DNA of 64,000 bases from JALHNI01 sp044226365 (lineage in GTDB: Bacteria; Acidobacteriota; Terriglobia; Bryobacterales; Bryobacteraceae), in NCBI GenBank assembly GCA_044226365.1, contig JBGAHE010000004.1, forward strand, positions 70,291-134,290, read 5' to 3'. Every line of letters starts with the position of its first letter. Position 1 is the stretch's first letter. A program made the position numbers and the translations under genes. The notes under the pieces are model-generated. The model saw nothing but the letters and a program-made list of their open reading frames with translations. It did no database searches and was not told where the DNA came from. This document shows, in pieces, positions 22,452 through 32,300 of this stretch.

Positions 22452-25103
22452 ATGCGGCTCCGCCCACTCTTCCGCCACCTGCTGCGCCGGCCTCAGCAGG
22501 AGCAGTCCCTTGATGAAGAGTTGCGCGCCTACGTCGACGAACTCACCGATCGCTACCGCCACCGCGGCCTGTCCGCCGAAGCTGCCCGCCGCCAGGCGCT
22601 CCTCGACATCGGTGGCCTCGACCAACTCAAAGAGCAAGTCCGCGACACCTGGCTGGGCCAAAGCCTCGAAACCACTCGGCAGGACCTGCTCTACGCCGTA
22701 CGCTCGCTACGCCGCTCTCCCGGCTTCAGCCTCCTCATCGTTGCCACGCTGTCGCTCGGCCTCGGCGCCAGTCTCGCCATGCTCACCCTGGTCAACGCCA
22801 TCCTCTGGCGACCCCTGCCCTATCCCGACGCGCCGCGCCTCGTCACCCTCCAGGTCGATGCGCGCCAACGCGTGAATGTCGGCGCCACCCCTGGAGAACT
22901 CGTTGACCTGCGGCAACGCAGCCAATCGTTCAGTCATCTCTCCACACTCGATTCTGTCGAAGCGAATCTTGAGTACCAGGGCCTCAAAGAGCATGTGGAC
23001 GCCATCAGCGCTTCCGATGATCTCGCCCCCTTGCTCGGCGTCCGCCCCGCCTTGGGAAGGCTTCTCCACTCTCCCCTCGACTCGTCTGCCGGCCATCCTC
23101 GCGCCATCCTGATCAGCGACCAGTTGTGGCGTCGCCGCTTCGGCGCCCGCCCCTCCGTCATCGGTCAGTCCGTCCGTCTCAATGACTTCGCAGTCCAGGT
23201 CGTCGGGGTCCTCCCGCCCGGGTTCCGCCTCTACCTGGCCCCTTCGACCAGCGCCGCTGAACAGCCCGATATCTGGCTGCCTGCCCCCCTCACCTCCGCC
23301 CGCCAATACCGCGGACTGCCCATCGTCGGTCGCCTCCGTCCGGGCGTCACTCTCCAGCAGGCCAACACCGAGTTGACGACGCTTGCCGCCCAATTCCAAC
23401 GCGAGCATCCGGACTTCTACCTTGGAGCCAACGGCTGGCAAGCTTCCCCCGCCGATCGCGGCCCCGGCGCCAGAATCCATTTCCAGGCGCTGCCCCTCCA
23501 AGATGACCTCACCCAGGAATCGCGCCCCGCGCTTCTCCTGCTCACCGGCGCCGTCGGCCTGGTCCTCCTCATCGCCTGCGTCAACGCCGCCCACCTCATG
23601 CTGGCCCGCGGCTCGGCCCGCCAACGTGAGTTCGAAATCCGCCGTGCGCTCGGCGCCGGGCAAGCCCGCCTTGTTCGCCAACTCTTGGCCGAAAGCCTCG
23701 TACTCGCCAGCGGATCCGTCGCGCTGGGGTTGGTCCTGGCTCGCCTCGCGCTCGCTGCGCTTCCCAAACTCGGGGACTCGCATCTTCCCCTTCAGTCGCG
23801 AGTGCAACTGGACGCAGTCTCCGTCGCCTTCGCCCTGTTTCTCGCCTTGCTCACCAGCGTCCTCTTCGGCCTCTTACCAGCCCTGAGGCTCGCCTCCGGT
23901 CCTGCCGCGGCTTCGCTCCACACCGGCCGTGCCGAGTCCGCCGGCGCCGGCAACCGTCGCTTGCAACGCACACTTGTCATCGCCGAAATAGCCCTGTCGA
24001 TCGTGCCGCTCGCGTGCGGCGGCCTGATGCTGCGGTCCTTCCTGAACCTGCTCCATACGCCTCTCGGTTTCGATCCCGAGCACGTAATCACGGCCAAAGT
24101 CCCCTTCAATCTGCGCGAGCGTCCCCAAACCGCGCTGCAACACGCCTGGCTGCTGGACGTTCTTACCCGCGTACAAAGCCTGTCCGGCGTCGCCTCCGTC
24201 AGCGCCGCTCATCCCCTGCCGCTCGCGCCCAATCAAGCATTGCGGCGCGTTGGCCGTCTCGACCAACCCCAATCTCCCCCGCTGCTGGCCACCCAGCAAG
24301 GTGCCATGCCGGGCTACTTACACGTCATGGGAACTCCCCTGCTCGCCGGCCGCGACTTCACCCATGACGACGTCCTTCATCAACGGCCCGTCGTCATCAT
24401 TGACGAACGTCTGGCCCGGCAACTCTGGCCGGACGGCGCTCTCGGTCGCCGCCTCGTGGTCTATCGCACCGGCTGGCGCAGCGATCTCGAGGTCATCGGC
24501 ATCATTCCCCCCGTACGCGCCACGCGCGTGCGCGACGACCAGGTCCCGCACTTCATGATGCCTTCGGTTGAAACCACGCTCGTCATCCGCACCCACTTGT
24601 CCGCCTCGGGAATCGACTCCGCCCTCGCCGCCGCCGTTAACGCCGTTCCCGGCACCCGAGGCCTTTTCGACATCCGGCCCTTGAACGACTACGTCGCGGA
24701 CTCCCTCGGCGACGTCCGCTTCTTCCTGCTCGTCCTCGCCGCCTTCGCCGCCGTCGCGCTTTTGCTGGCCACCATCGGCCTCTATGGCACCCTCGCCTAC
24801 CTCACCGCCCAGCGCACCCACGAATTCGGCATCCGCCTGGCGCTCGGTGCCACCGCGCCCACGCTCATCGGCATCGTCCTGAGGGAAAGTGCCTCCCTCG
24901 CCATAGCCGGCACCGCGCTCGGCCTCGCCGGTGCCGCGGCCGCCATCCGCACCCTTCGCGGACTCCTCTATCAAGTCCAGCCCCTCGATCTCCCCACGCT
25001 CGCTGGCCTCGTGACTCTGGTCGGCTTCATCGCGGTGCTGGCCGCCGCCGGACCCGCCTGGCGCACCACCCGCATCGCTCCCCAGTCGTCACTCCGCGCG
25101 TAG
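22452..25103 (+). CDS. ADOP-family permease (MacB/FtsX-type, no ATPase partner nearby)
   Basis: An 883-residue protein. Residues 1-85 form the ADOP N-terminal helical domain (SLDEELRAYVDELTDRYRHR, AARRQALLDIGG). One helix (SLLIVATLSLGLGASLAM) is followed by a MacB periplasmic core, FtsX helices at about 375-480, a second periplasmic core from about 520, and a final FtsX bundle (about 740-880) ending PAWRTTRIAPQSSLRA. The doubled MacB_PCD-FtsX layout fits ADOP proteins. These are thought to move peptides or lipids or transmit mechanical work, but a transport substrate is unknown. No ABC ATPase is adjacent, as is usual for ADOPs. PadR is just upstream. Confidence 0.9.
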   Translation: MRLRPLFRHLLRRPQQEQSLDEELRAYVDELTDRYRHRGLSAEAARRQALLDIGGLDQLKEQVRDTWLGQSLETTRQDLLYAVRSLRRSPGFSLLIVATLSLGLGASLAMLTLVNAILWRPLPYPDAPRLVTLQVDARQRVNVGATPGELVDLRQRSQSFSHLSTLDSVEANLEYQGLKEHVDAISASDDLAPLLGVRPALGRLLHSPLDSSAGHPRAILISDQLWRRRFGARPSVIGQSVRLNDFAVQVVGVLPPGFRLYLAPSTSAAEQPDIWLPAPLTSARQYRGLPIVGRLRPGVTLQQANTELTTLAAQFQREHPDFYLGANGWQASPADRGPGARIHFQALPLQDDLTQESRPALLLLTGAVGLVLLIACVNAAHLMLARGSARQREFEIRRALGAGQARLVRQLLAESLVLASGSVALGLVLARLALAALPKLGDSHLPLQSRVQLDAVSVAFALFLALLTSVLFGLLPALRLASGPAAASLHTGRAESAGAGNRRLQRTLVIAEIALSIVPLACGGLMLRSFLNLLHTPLGFDPEHVITAKVPFNLRERPQTALQHAWLLDVLTRVQSLSGVASVSAAHPLPLAPNQALRRVGRLDQPQSPPLLATQQGAMPGYLHVMGTPLLAGRDFTHDDVLHQRPVVIIDERLARQLWPDGALGRRLVVYRTGWRSDLEVIGIIPPVRATRVRDDQVPHFMMPSVETTLVIRTHLSASGIDSALAAAVNAVPGTRGLFDIRPLNDYVADSLGDVRFFLLVLAAFAAVALLLATIGLYGTLAYLTAQRTHEFGIRLALGATAPTLIGIVLRESASLAIAGTALGLAGAAAAIRTLRGLLYQVQPLDLPTLAGLVTLVGFIAVLAAAGPAWRTTRIAPQSSLRA

Positions 25104-25107
25104 TCGC

Positions 25108-25728
25108 CTAAGCGCGCCGCCACCCGGACCACGCCCCGCCCAGCACCGCGCCCGTCAACATCCCCGCCCCGTGACCATCCCGATTCCCGCACATCACCAA
25201 CGCCCCCACCAAACCCAACAGCGCCAAGTATGGGTACTGCTTCGGACCCTCAGCCCGCCGTGTCAGAACGTACGCCAGCAGCGCCCCCATCAATCCGAAC
25301 GCCGCCGTCGACGAGCCCCCGCCCTCCCTCATCCACGCGTAGTTCGCCGCCTGTCCCACCAACCCCGGCACCCAGAACATCCCCCATACCCACGCCCCGT
25401 AAAGCCGCTCGGCGATCGGCAGAAAAACCACCAGGAACATCAGGTTGAAAAAGAACTGCCACCACCCGTACGGCTGCACCAACAAGGGCGTCACCGCTCG
25501 CCACCATTCCCCGTCCTTCAACGCACCCCAATCCCGGCGCAGCATCGCCAAACTCTCCGGGTAGGCCAACTGCACCCCAAACATCGCCACCGTCAACCCC
25601 AGGATCGCCACCGTCGCCACCAGCCGCCGGCGGCTCCCCGCGCGCCAGTATCGCTGATACAGATACGACATACACACCATCGACATCGTAATCGCGAGCC
25701 CGTTCGACAACCCCGTCACCAGCTTCAT
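25108..25728 (-). CDS. Rhomboid-like intramembrane protease (probable)
   Basis: A 206-residue protein from the ATG at 25728 (MKLVTGLSNGLAITM), with AGGA 9 bases upstream; a start at 25752 is possible. About six hydrophobic segments are seen. GGGSSTAAFGLMGALL aligns with the rhomboid GxSG block, with serine near residue 140 as nucleophile, though the following glycine is threonine. DGHGAGMLTGAVLG supplies the histidine near residue 186. Both catalytic residues are therefore present, but the altered GxSG makes activity uncertain. Rhomboids cut membrane proteins within the bilayer. It is convergent with the ADOP gene. Confidence 0.7.
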   Translation of the reverse strand: MKLVTGLSNGLAITMSMVCMSYLYQRYWRAGSRRRLVATVAILGLTVAMFGVQLAYPESLAMLRRDWGALKDGEWWRAVTPLLVQPYGWWQFFFNLMFLVVFLPIAERLYGAWVWGMFWVPGLVGQAANYAWMREGGGSSTAAFGLMGALLAYVLTRRAEGPKQYPYLALLGLVGALVMCGNRDGHGAGMLTGAVLGGAWSGWRRA

Positions 25729-25969
25729 TCCACCGCGTCCTCTCCCGTCCATCCTCCCGCACCAACGCCGGTCACAGCATCCCCCAACGCGACTAACTGC
25801 TTGTTTTCGAACTACCTGACCTCACCGGCGCGGCGTGAAATTTGGTGCCACCCGCTACCCTGGAAGAGTGGCCGTCCACCGACGCGAGTCCGTGGTGGGG
25901 GCCGTGCAGAAAAATAAAACTTGGCAAACAAACCCGGCGATCTCGTTCAAAACAATGGCCTCGCCCCCT

Positions 25970-25989
25970 CGGGTTCCCCGCCGAACCCG
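25970..25989 (-). terminator. Possible hairpin terminator after the nucleoside hydrolase gene
   Basis: CGGGTTC and GAACCCG form a 7-bp stem with a CCCGCC loop, about 12 bases past the nucleoside hydrolase stop. The following T-run on the minus strand is weak and displaced, so a rho-independent role is uncertain. The rest of the interval 25729-26001 holds no gene that I can support. Confidence 0.4.
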
Positions 25990-26001
25990 GCCGCTCTTCC
26001 G

Positions 26002-26991
26002 TCACCTCCCGTGCGGCGGCTCGCTCGACAAATTGATCAGTGCCTCCAGCACCCTCGCCCGCTGCTCGGCGTTCGTCTTCAGATAGCGATGCAGCCCGCC
26101 CGCCTTCATCGTGAATGGCGTCAGGTTCGCCTGCGAAACCGAAGCCTGCCCCGGTTCGGATAAGTCAAAGTAGCCCTCATCCGGCCGGATCGCGTACAGC
26201 ACCGACGTCAGATCCCACGTCGCCCGGTCGTACGGCATCTTCTTATAAGCCCGATACGACTCTGGCACCGGATGCCACCCCACATATCCGTAGTGCTTCT
26301 CAATCGACGTCGCCGGATACTTCAGATTCAGCCCGATCTCATAACCGCTGAAGACAATCGGCACCGGTGACCGCTCCAGCAAACCGCGGGCCGCCGCCGC
26401 ATCGATCAGGATGTTGTACTCCGGCTTGTCCTCCGCAAAGTTGCCGCCCATCACCGAAATGAACTCCACCTTTTGCCGCATCAGCGTCACGCCATCGAGC
26501 GGCGAGATCCCATCTCCTTTCGATTCGAGCAGCGCCATCAGATTCGTGCTGAAGCCCACCTGAATGATCCGCACCTTCTCCGGACTCGCCGCCAGTAGCC
26601 TCCGCAGCAAAGCCACCGCCGGCTCGCCCTTCGCATCGTCGGCCTTCTTCAAGGCCGCCGGAGCCGACTTCAACGCTGCCACCAGAAACGCCTCGTTCGC
26701 CCCCTTCGGCCAACTCCGGCTCGCCTCACCCAACGGAATCGACTCGCGGCCATAAAAGCGATTCAGCATCCGCACGTACGGCACCGCCGACGCCGCCCCG
26801 TTCGTCAGCGTCACGCCCAGCAACCGGCATTCGCCGCGGCTTTCAAGCGCATGGATCATGGCCAGCGCCAACGCATCGTCAATGTCATTGCCGATATCCG
26901 TATCGAAGATGACGGGCGGTGCGGCCAACGCCCACGCAGCGCCGGCCAGAAGGAACGTCGTGGAAAGAAAGAACTGCTTGAACGATGACAT
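26002..26991 (-). CDS. Secreted nucleoside hydrolase-like protein
   Basis: A 329-residue protein from the ATG at 26991, which follows AGGAG at 9 bases. The long open frame upstream is an artefact of the MgtE gene in another frame. A signal peptide (FFLSTTFLLAGAAWALAAP) precedes the inosine-uridine nucleoside hydrolase core: VIFDTDIGNDIDDALALAM carries the calcium-binding aspartates, and a later block (EFISVMGGNFAEDKPEYNI) matches the IU_nuc_hydro fold. The aspartate-rich DTDIGNDIDD motif is intact. Enzymes of this fold split nucleosides to base and ribose. Here it should act in the periplasm, for nucleoside salvage. It follows MgtE by 44 bases. Confidence 0.86.
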   Translation of the reverse strand: MSSFKQFFLSTTFLLAGAAWALAAPPVIFDTDIGNDIDDALALAMIHALESRGECRLLGVTLTNGAASAVPYVRMLNRFYGRESIPLGEASRSWPKGANEAFLVAALKSAPAALKKADDAKGEPAVALLRRLLAASPEKVRIIQVGFSTNLMALLESKGDGISPLDGVTLMRQKVEFISVMGGNFAEDKPEYNILIDAAAARGLLERSPVPIVFSGYEIGLNLKYPATSIEKHYGYVGWHPVPESYRAYKKMPYDRATWDLTSVLYAIRPDEGYFDLSEPGQASVSQANLTPFTMKAGGLHRYLKTNAEQRARVLEALINLSSEPPHGR

Positions 26992-27035
26992 CTCAATTGA
27001 CTCCTGCAACGAAGCTCGCAGTCTAACAGACCTGC

Positions 27036-28376
27036 TTACAGGTGCAGCAGTTGCTGGGCCAACGACAGGTAGATCGTCAGACTGGCCAAGTCGGTAAACG
27101 ACGTAATCATCGGGCTCGCCGCCACCGCCGGGTCCACGCCGGCGCTCGCCAGCGCCATCGGCAGCATGGCTCCGAACAAATTCGCCACCACGACGATCGC
27201 CACCATGGACAGCGTCACCACCAGCCCCACTTCCTGCCCGGCGCGATAGCCGGCAATCAGCGCCGTCAGCGCTCCCAGCACGAAGGCGATGGCGAAGCCC
27301 ACCGCCAACTCCTTCATCAGCACCCGGCGCCAACCCGCCCGGTCCATTTGGCCCGTGGCCAACGCGCGCACCGCGAGCGTCCCGGCTTGAGCCCCGACGT
27401 TGCCGCCCGTTCCCATCAACATCGGAATGAAGGCCGCCAACAGCAGGTTCGCGGCCAGCGCGCCTTCGAAATAGCTGACAATCCCCGACGCGCCCACGTA
27501 GACGGCGATCAACGCCGCCAGCCAGGGAATCCGCTTTCGCACCAGCGTCCAGGCATCGGCGGCCAAATACGGCTCCTCCAATGGCGTCATGCCCGCCTGC
27601 TTCTGAAAGTCCTCGGTGGCTTCTTCTTCGGCGACGCCCAAGGCATCGTCCACCGTCACCACTCCGAGCATCCTCTCCTCCGCGTCGACGATGGGCAACG
27701 CCGCCACGTCGTACTTCCTCATCAGACTCACAGCGAGTTCGCGATCCTCGGTCGGAGCGAGCGCGACGTAGATGCCGTCCATGATGGTCTCCACCGGCGC
27801 CGCGGGCGGGGCGAGCACAAACTGCGCCAGGCCCAGCATGTCGACCAGGCGTCCGTGATCGTCCGTGACGTAGATCGTCCCCACCGCGGCCGCATCCTTC
27901 CCCGCGGCTCGGACCTGGGCAAGGGCTTCGTCCACCGTCCAGGACGCTCGTACGGCCACGTACTCGAGCGTCATCAACCGCCCCACGCTATCGCTCGGAT
28001 AGGCCAACAGTGCGCGCGCACTTTCGGCCACGCGCTCCGCCAGCAACTGCAGCGCCGCCTGGCGCTCTTGGTCCGGTACCGCCGCCAGAAAACGCGTTCG
28101 GTCATCCGGCTCCATCGCCTCGAGCATGCCTCGCCACTCTTCTCGCGGCAGCGCGGCAACCGTCATCAACTGCCGTTCGCGGTCCATGCGCGAGAGCACC
28201 GCGGCCGATACCGGGGGAGGCAGAATGCGCAGCAGCGCCAAAGCGTCGACGAGGTCCAGGCCACGCAGGATGATGGCCGTCTCCGGCGGCGTCCACCTGG
28301 CTACGCGGCGCTTCAGGTCTTCCCATCGCCTCGCGGCAATCAGCTTCTCGATCTCGGAGGCGATGTGAATGCGCAT
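27036..28376 (-). CDS. mgtE: MgtE-type magnesium transporter
   Basis: A 446-residue protein with the complete MgtE layout: an N-terminal helical domain (residues 1-130), two CBS domains (about 140-260, with VGRLMTLEYVAV and VGTIYVTDDHGRLVDML) and a five-helix channel domain (about 285-446) with GTGGNVGAQAGTLAVRALATG and SPMITSFTDLASLTIYLSLAQ. The aspartate of the last motif helps bind magnesium in the pore. The channel is gated by cytoplasmic magnesium through the CBS and N domains. It starts three bases after a DUF2007-like gene in the metal-efflux operon. Confidence 0.93.
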   Translation of the reverse strand: MRIHIASEIEKLIAARRWEDLKRRVARWTPPETAIILRGLDLVDALALLRILPPPVSAAVLSRMDRERQLMTVAALPREEWRGMLEAMEPDDRTRFLAAVPDQERQAALQLLAERVAESARALLAYPSDSVGRLMTLEYVAVRASWTVDEALAQVRAAGKDAAAVGTIYVTDDHGRLVDMLGLAQFVLAPPAAPVETIMDGIYVALAPTEDRELAVSLMRKYDVAALPIVDAEERMLGVVTVDDALGVAEEEATEDFQKQAGMTPLEEPYLAADAWTLVRKRIPWLAALIAVYVGASGIVSYFEGALAANLLLAAFIPMLMGTGGNVGAQAGTLAVRALATGQMDRAGWRRVLMKELAVGFAIAFVLGALTALIAGYRAGQEVGLVVTLSMVAIVVVANLFGAMLPMALASAGVDPAVAASPMITSFTDLASLTIYLSLAQQLLHL

Positions 28377-28379
28377 GAG

Positions 28380-28826
28380 CTACGCGTCCGGGTTGCCCGC
28401 CTCTTCTGCCTGCCGGGCGAGTTCCTCTTCCGAAATCTCCGCGTTCAACAGCATTTCCGCCTGCTCCTGAAAGTCCGTTTGAGTAAACAGCTCGAGGGCC
28501 GCCATCGGATCCGCATCGTGTCTCTTCAGCGCCAACTCTCCGGCCAACCAGGCGGGGATCTGCTCGTTGCGCAACAGGTCGCGGGCGAAGCGCGCCTCCT
28601 CCACCGTGTCGTACTTCCCCAGCGACACCAGTCCGCCCTCCCCCAGCTTCAGCGGACCCGGCTCCACCGCCGCCTCCTCCGCCGGCCAGTTCAACCCGCG
28701 GCGCGCCGCTTCTTCCTCGTAAATCGCGCGAGCCCCCGCGGTGAGATCCTCGCGATTCACCTCCAACAGCACTTCATCCGGCAGCGCTGCCACATGCCGG
28801 CGCACATCGTTCAAATTCGGGTCCAT
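28380..28826 (-). CDS. DUF2007-like protein
   Basis: A 148-residue soluble protein. Residues about 65-100 (LVSLGKYDTVEEARFARDLL, then RNEQIPAWL) match the DUF2007-type putative signal-transducing fold, which has a ferredoxin-like shape. The N-terminal 60 residues are helical and acidic (LPDEVLLEVNREDLTAGARA), and the C-terminal 40 are an acidic coiled stretch (EEELARQAEEAGNPD). Function unknown. It is placed three bases before mgtE and 13 bases after the YeaQ-like gene, inside the Czc-MgtE operon. Confidence 0.65.
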   Translation of the reverse strand: MDPNLNDVRRHVAALPDEVLLEVNREDLTAGARAIYEEEAARRGLNWPAEEAAVEPGPLKLGEGGLVSLGKYDTVEEARFARDLLRNEQIPAWLAGELALKRHDADPMAALELFTQTDFQEQAEMLLNAEISEEELARQAEEAGNPDA

Positions 28827-28839
28827 CAGCCAAAAGCTA

Positions 28840-29091
28840 TCACGGTTCGCCGTAGAACAGGCTGTAAACCAGCATCAGCGCCACCGCCCCCACAATCGAC
28901 ATCAGGAAGCCAGCCTTCTCCTGCGGCCGGTAGAGATGCAGCTTCTCGCCCGCCACCGCCGCCAGCCAGCCGCCGGCCGCCCCCAGCAACGCCGTCGTCA
29001 ACCAATCGCCGGCCGGTCGCCCGGGCAGCAATGCCCAGGCCGCCAATGCGGCGACCAACCCGAGAGTGGCGCACCCGAGACCGCGCATCAT
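28840..29091 (-). CDS. GlsB/YeaQ/YmgE-like small membrane protein
   Basis: An 83-residue protein with three hydrophobic segments and the transglycosylase-associated pattern: glycine-rich helices around LLGAAGGWLAAVAG and a final IVGAVALMLVYSLF. Family members are small inner-membrane stress-related proteins of unclear function. It lies two bases after DUF190 and 13 before the DUF2007-like gene. Confidence 0.6.
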   Translation of the reverse strand: MMRGLGCATLGLVAALAAWALLPGRPAGDWLTTALLGAAGGWLAAVAGEKLHLYRPQEKAGFLMSIVGAVALMLVYSLFYGEP

Positions 29092-29093
29092 CG

Positions 29094-29399
29094 CTAGACG
29101 ATCTCCACCTCTTGCAGCGTCATCAGACCCTCCGTCACCAGCGTCCGCAACTCCGGCAGCACTGCCCGGATACGCTCCGCTTCATCCACCGCCACAATGA
29201 CCATGGGCCGATCGTCAGAAACACCGAACAGCCGCGTCCGATGCACCTGCCCGTGCTTGCCAAACCCCATCACCCCGCGCAGGACGGTGGCGCCGACGAT
29301 GTGCGAATGCAGCAGGCGCCGCACAATGTGCTCGTGCAGCGGGACGTCGTCCGGGGTGCGATCCGCCTCGTTCAAATAGACCGTCAACTGCAGGGTCAT
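29094..29399 (-). CDS. DUF190 (PII-like) protein
   Basis: A 101-residue protein: LQLTVYLNEADRTPDDVPLH, then IVRRLLHSHIVGATVLRGVMGFGKHGQVHRT, ending EGLMTLQEVEIV. The GATVLRG..G.G..G.(V/I)H pattern and the size are typical of DUF190, a PII-like fold often next to CrcB fluoride channels or metal transporters. Its ATG overlaps the CzcA-like stop (ATGA), so it is translationally coupled to the pump. It could sense a small ligand and tune the operon. Confidence 0.85.
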   Translation of the reverse strand: MTLQLTVYLNEADRTPDDVPLHEHIVRRLLHSHIVGATVLRGVMGFGKHGQVHRTRLFGVSDDRPMVIVAVDEAERIRAVLPELRTLVTEGLMTLQEVEIV

Positions 29400-32300
29400 G
29401 CGCCCTTCTCCTTCTCTCGCACCGTCAGCGCGTACATGCTCGGCAGCGCCAGCAGCGTCAGCAACAGCGTGGAGAGCAAACCGCCCACCACCACCGTCGC
29501 CAGCGGACGCTGCACGTCCGAACCGATGCCGCTCGCCCGCGCGGCCGGCACCATGCCCAGCAGCGCCACCACCACCATCAGCAACACCGGCCGTAACTGC
29601 GCCAGCGAACCTTGCACAATCGCCCGCAGTACCGGCAATTCCGGCTCCGCTCGCCGCAGCCGGTTGATCTCCGCGATCACCAGCACGCCGCTCATCACCG
29701 CCACCCCGAACAAACTGATAAACCCAACCGCCGCGGAAACGCTCAAATTAATTCCGCGCAGATACAGGAACAGAATCCCGCCCACCAACGAGAACGGCAC
29801 GTTCATCAGCACCATGCCCGCGTACTTCGCCGAGCCGAACATAAAGAACAGCAGCACGAAGATAATGGCAATCGTGATCGGCAGGATCACGGTCAGCCGC
29901 TTCTGCGCGCGCTGCAGATTCTCGAACTGCCCGCCCCACGTCACTTCGTAGCCCGCCGGTAAGCGGATCGCTTGATTGAAGCGCTTCTGAGCATCGCCGA
30001 CGAAGCTGCCCTGGTCACGGCCGCGAATGTTCGTCCGCACCGTGATCTGCCGCTGATTCTCGCGGCGGGCGATGATGCTGGCGCCGTTCACTACCTTGAT
30101 CTCGGCCAGTTGCGACAGCGGCACTCGCCCGCCTTCGCGCGTCGGCACTAGCACGTTGCCGATCGCCGTGATGTTCGTGCGTGCCTCCGGAACGTAGCGC
30201 ACCGTGATGTCGAACCGGCGCTCGCCCTCGAACATCGTCCCGGCCGCCCGTCCGCCGATGGCCATTTCGATCACGTCCTCCACGTCGCGCACATTGATGC
30301 CGTACCGCGCCACCGCCTGCCGGTCAATGCGGATCCGCAGCTGCGCCTGGTCGGACTCCTGCTCGATCGCCGTATCCGCCGCGCCCGGCACCGTCTTCAT
30401 CACCTCCAGCGTCTTCTGCGCCGTTCTTCGCAGCACCGCCAAATCCGGCCCGCGCAAAATCACCGCCAAGTCCGCGGCGGACCCGGTCACCGCCTCGGTG
30501 ACGTTATCCACAATCGGCTGTGTGAAGCTGAACGCCGCGCCCGGAATCCGCGCATTCAACTTACGGCTCAGTTCCTCAATCAGCTTCTGCTTATTCATCC
30601 CGGCGGGCCACGTGTCGTAGGGATTCAGGGCCAGAAAGAACTCATTGCGATTGGGCCCGTAAGGGTCCGTCCCCGAGTCGTTGCGGCCCGTCTGCGAAGA
30701 CACTAGCTTCAGCTCCGGATACTCTGCGACGATCGCCCGGATGTCAGTCGCAATCTGCGATGACTTCTCCAGCGACACACCCGCCGGCAAATTCGCGCGA
30801 ATCCAGATCACGCCTTCATCCAGATTCGGCAGGAACTCGATGCCCAGCGCGCCCGCGAGCGCAAACGAGGCCAGCACCACGCCGCCCGAAACGCCGAACA
30901 CCATCCACGGCCGTTTCACCGCCCGCTCCAGCACCGCCTCATAACGCTTCGCCAGCCAGGGCAGCAGCGGGTTCTCCCAACTCTTGGCCCCGTGACGGAA
31001 CAGATAGGTCGCGAGTACCGGAATCAGCGTCAGCGCCAGCAGCATCGAACCCAACAACGCATACGACACCGTGAACGCCATCGGCGTGAACAGCTTGCGC
31101 TCCACGCGCTCGAGCGTGAACAGCGGGATATACGCCGCGATGATGATCATCAACGAGAAGAAGATCGGCCGCTCCACTTCGAGCGCCGCATCCCGCACCG
31201 CCGCCAGCACGCCGCCTTCGGAGGCAAAGCCCGGCTGATGCTGTCGTTCATGCAGCGTATGCAGCACATGCTCCACCATCACCAGCGTCGCGTCCACGAT
31301 GATGCCGAAGTCGAGCGCGCCGAGGCTCAGAAGGTTCGCCGGAATGCCGGAGAAGTGCATGCAAACGAAAGCGAACAGCAACGAGAGCGGAATCGTCACC
31401 GCCGTCAGCAACGCCGCGCGCGCACTCCCCAGGAAGAAGAACAGCACCACCAACACGATGCCCAAGCCTTCCAGCAGCGTATGGGTCACCGTGTGGAGCG
31501 TGTTTTCCACCAGATCCGTGCGATCGTAAATCGGTGAGATCTTCACGCCCGCCGGCAAGCGGTTCGTATTCAGGTCATCCACGGCAATCGCGATGGACTT
31601 CAGCACTTCGGTCGGATTCTCCCCGCGGCGCATCAGTACGATGCCTTCCACGCCGCCCGTTTGCTTCCCCACACCGAAGATGCCCGTGGGCGCCGCGGCA
31701 CCCAGTTGCACCTTGCCCACGTCCTTCACGAACACGGGCACGCCCTGCGATTCGGTCACCACCACGTCCTCAATGTCCGTGGTGTCCTCAATCAGGCCCA
31801 CGCCGCGAATCACCATCGATTGCTGATGGTTGTCCAGCATCGCGCCGCCGGCGTTGCCATTGTTCGCCCGCACTGAATCGGCCACCTGCGAGATCGAAAG
31901 GCCGTACTTCGCCAGCGCCAGCGGATCGATCTGGATCTGATACTGCTTGATCAGCCCGCCGAACGGGGTCACGTCCGCCACGCCCGGCACTTGCAGAAAG
32001 CGCGGCTCGATCACCCAGTCCTGAATCTCGCGCAGCTTCATCGCATCCAGCCCGCCGCCCGAAACGGTGTAGCGATACAACTCGCCAATCGGGGTCGAGA
32101 GCGGACCCAGCCCCGGCGTCACGCCATCCGGCAGATCCGCATCGCGCAGCTTCTCGAGCACCACCTGCCGCGCGAAGTAGTCATTAGTCCCGTAGTCGAA
32201 CGTCAACTCCACCACCGACAGGCCGAAGATCGTGCGGGAGCGCCGCGCAATCACGTTTGGCGCGCTATTCAACGCGCGCTCAATCGGCACCGTCACCTGC

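Noticed and set aside
26992..27333. A 114-codon N-terminal extension of the nucleoside hydrolase
   Set aside because: It lies over the MgtE C-terminus in another frame, and a strong AGGAG site and signal peptide mark the ATG at 26991.
27042..29951. A 969-codon plus-strand open frame opposite MgtE, DUF2007-like, YeaQ-like and DUF190 genes
   Set aside because: It is dominated by Arg, His and Gln, crosses four well-supported minus-strand genes and has no recognisable domain.
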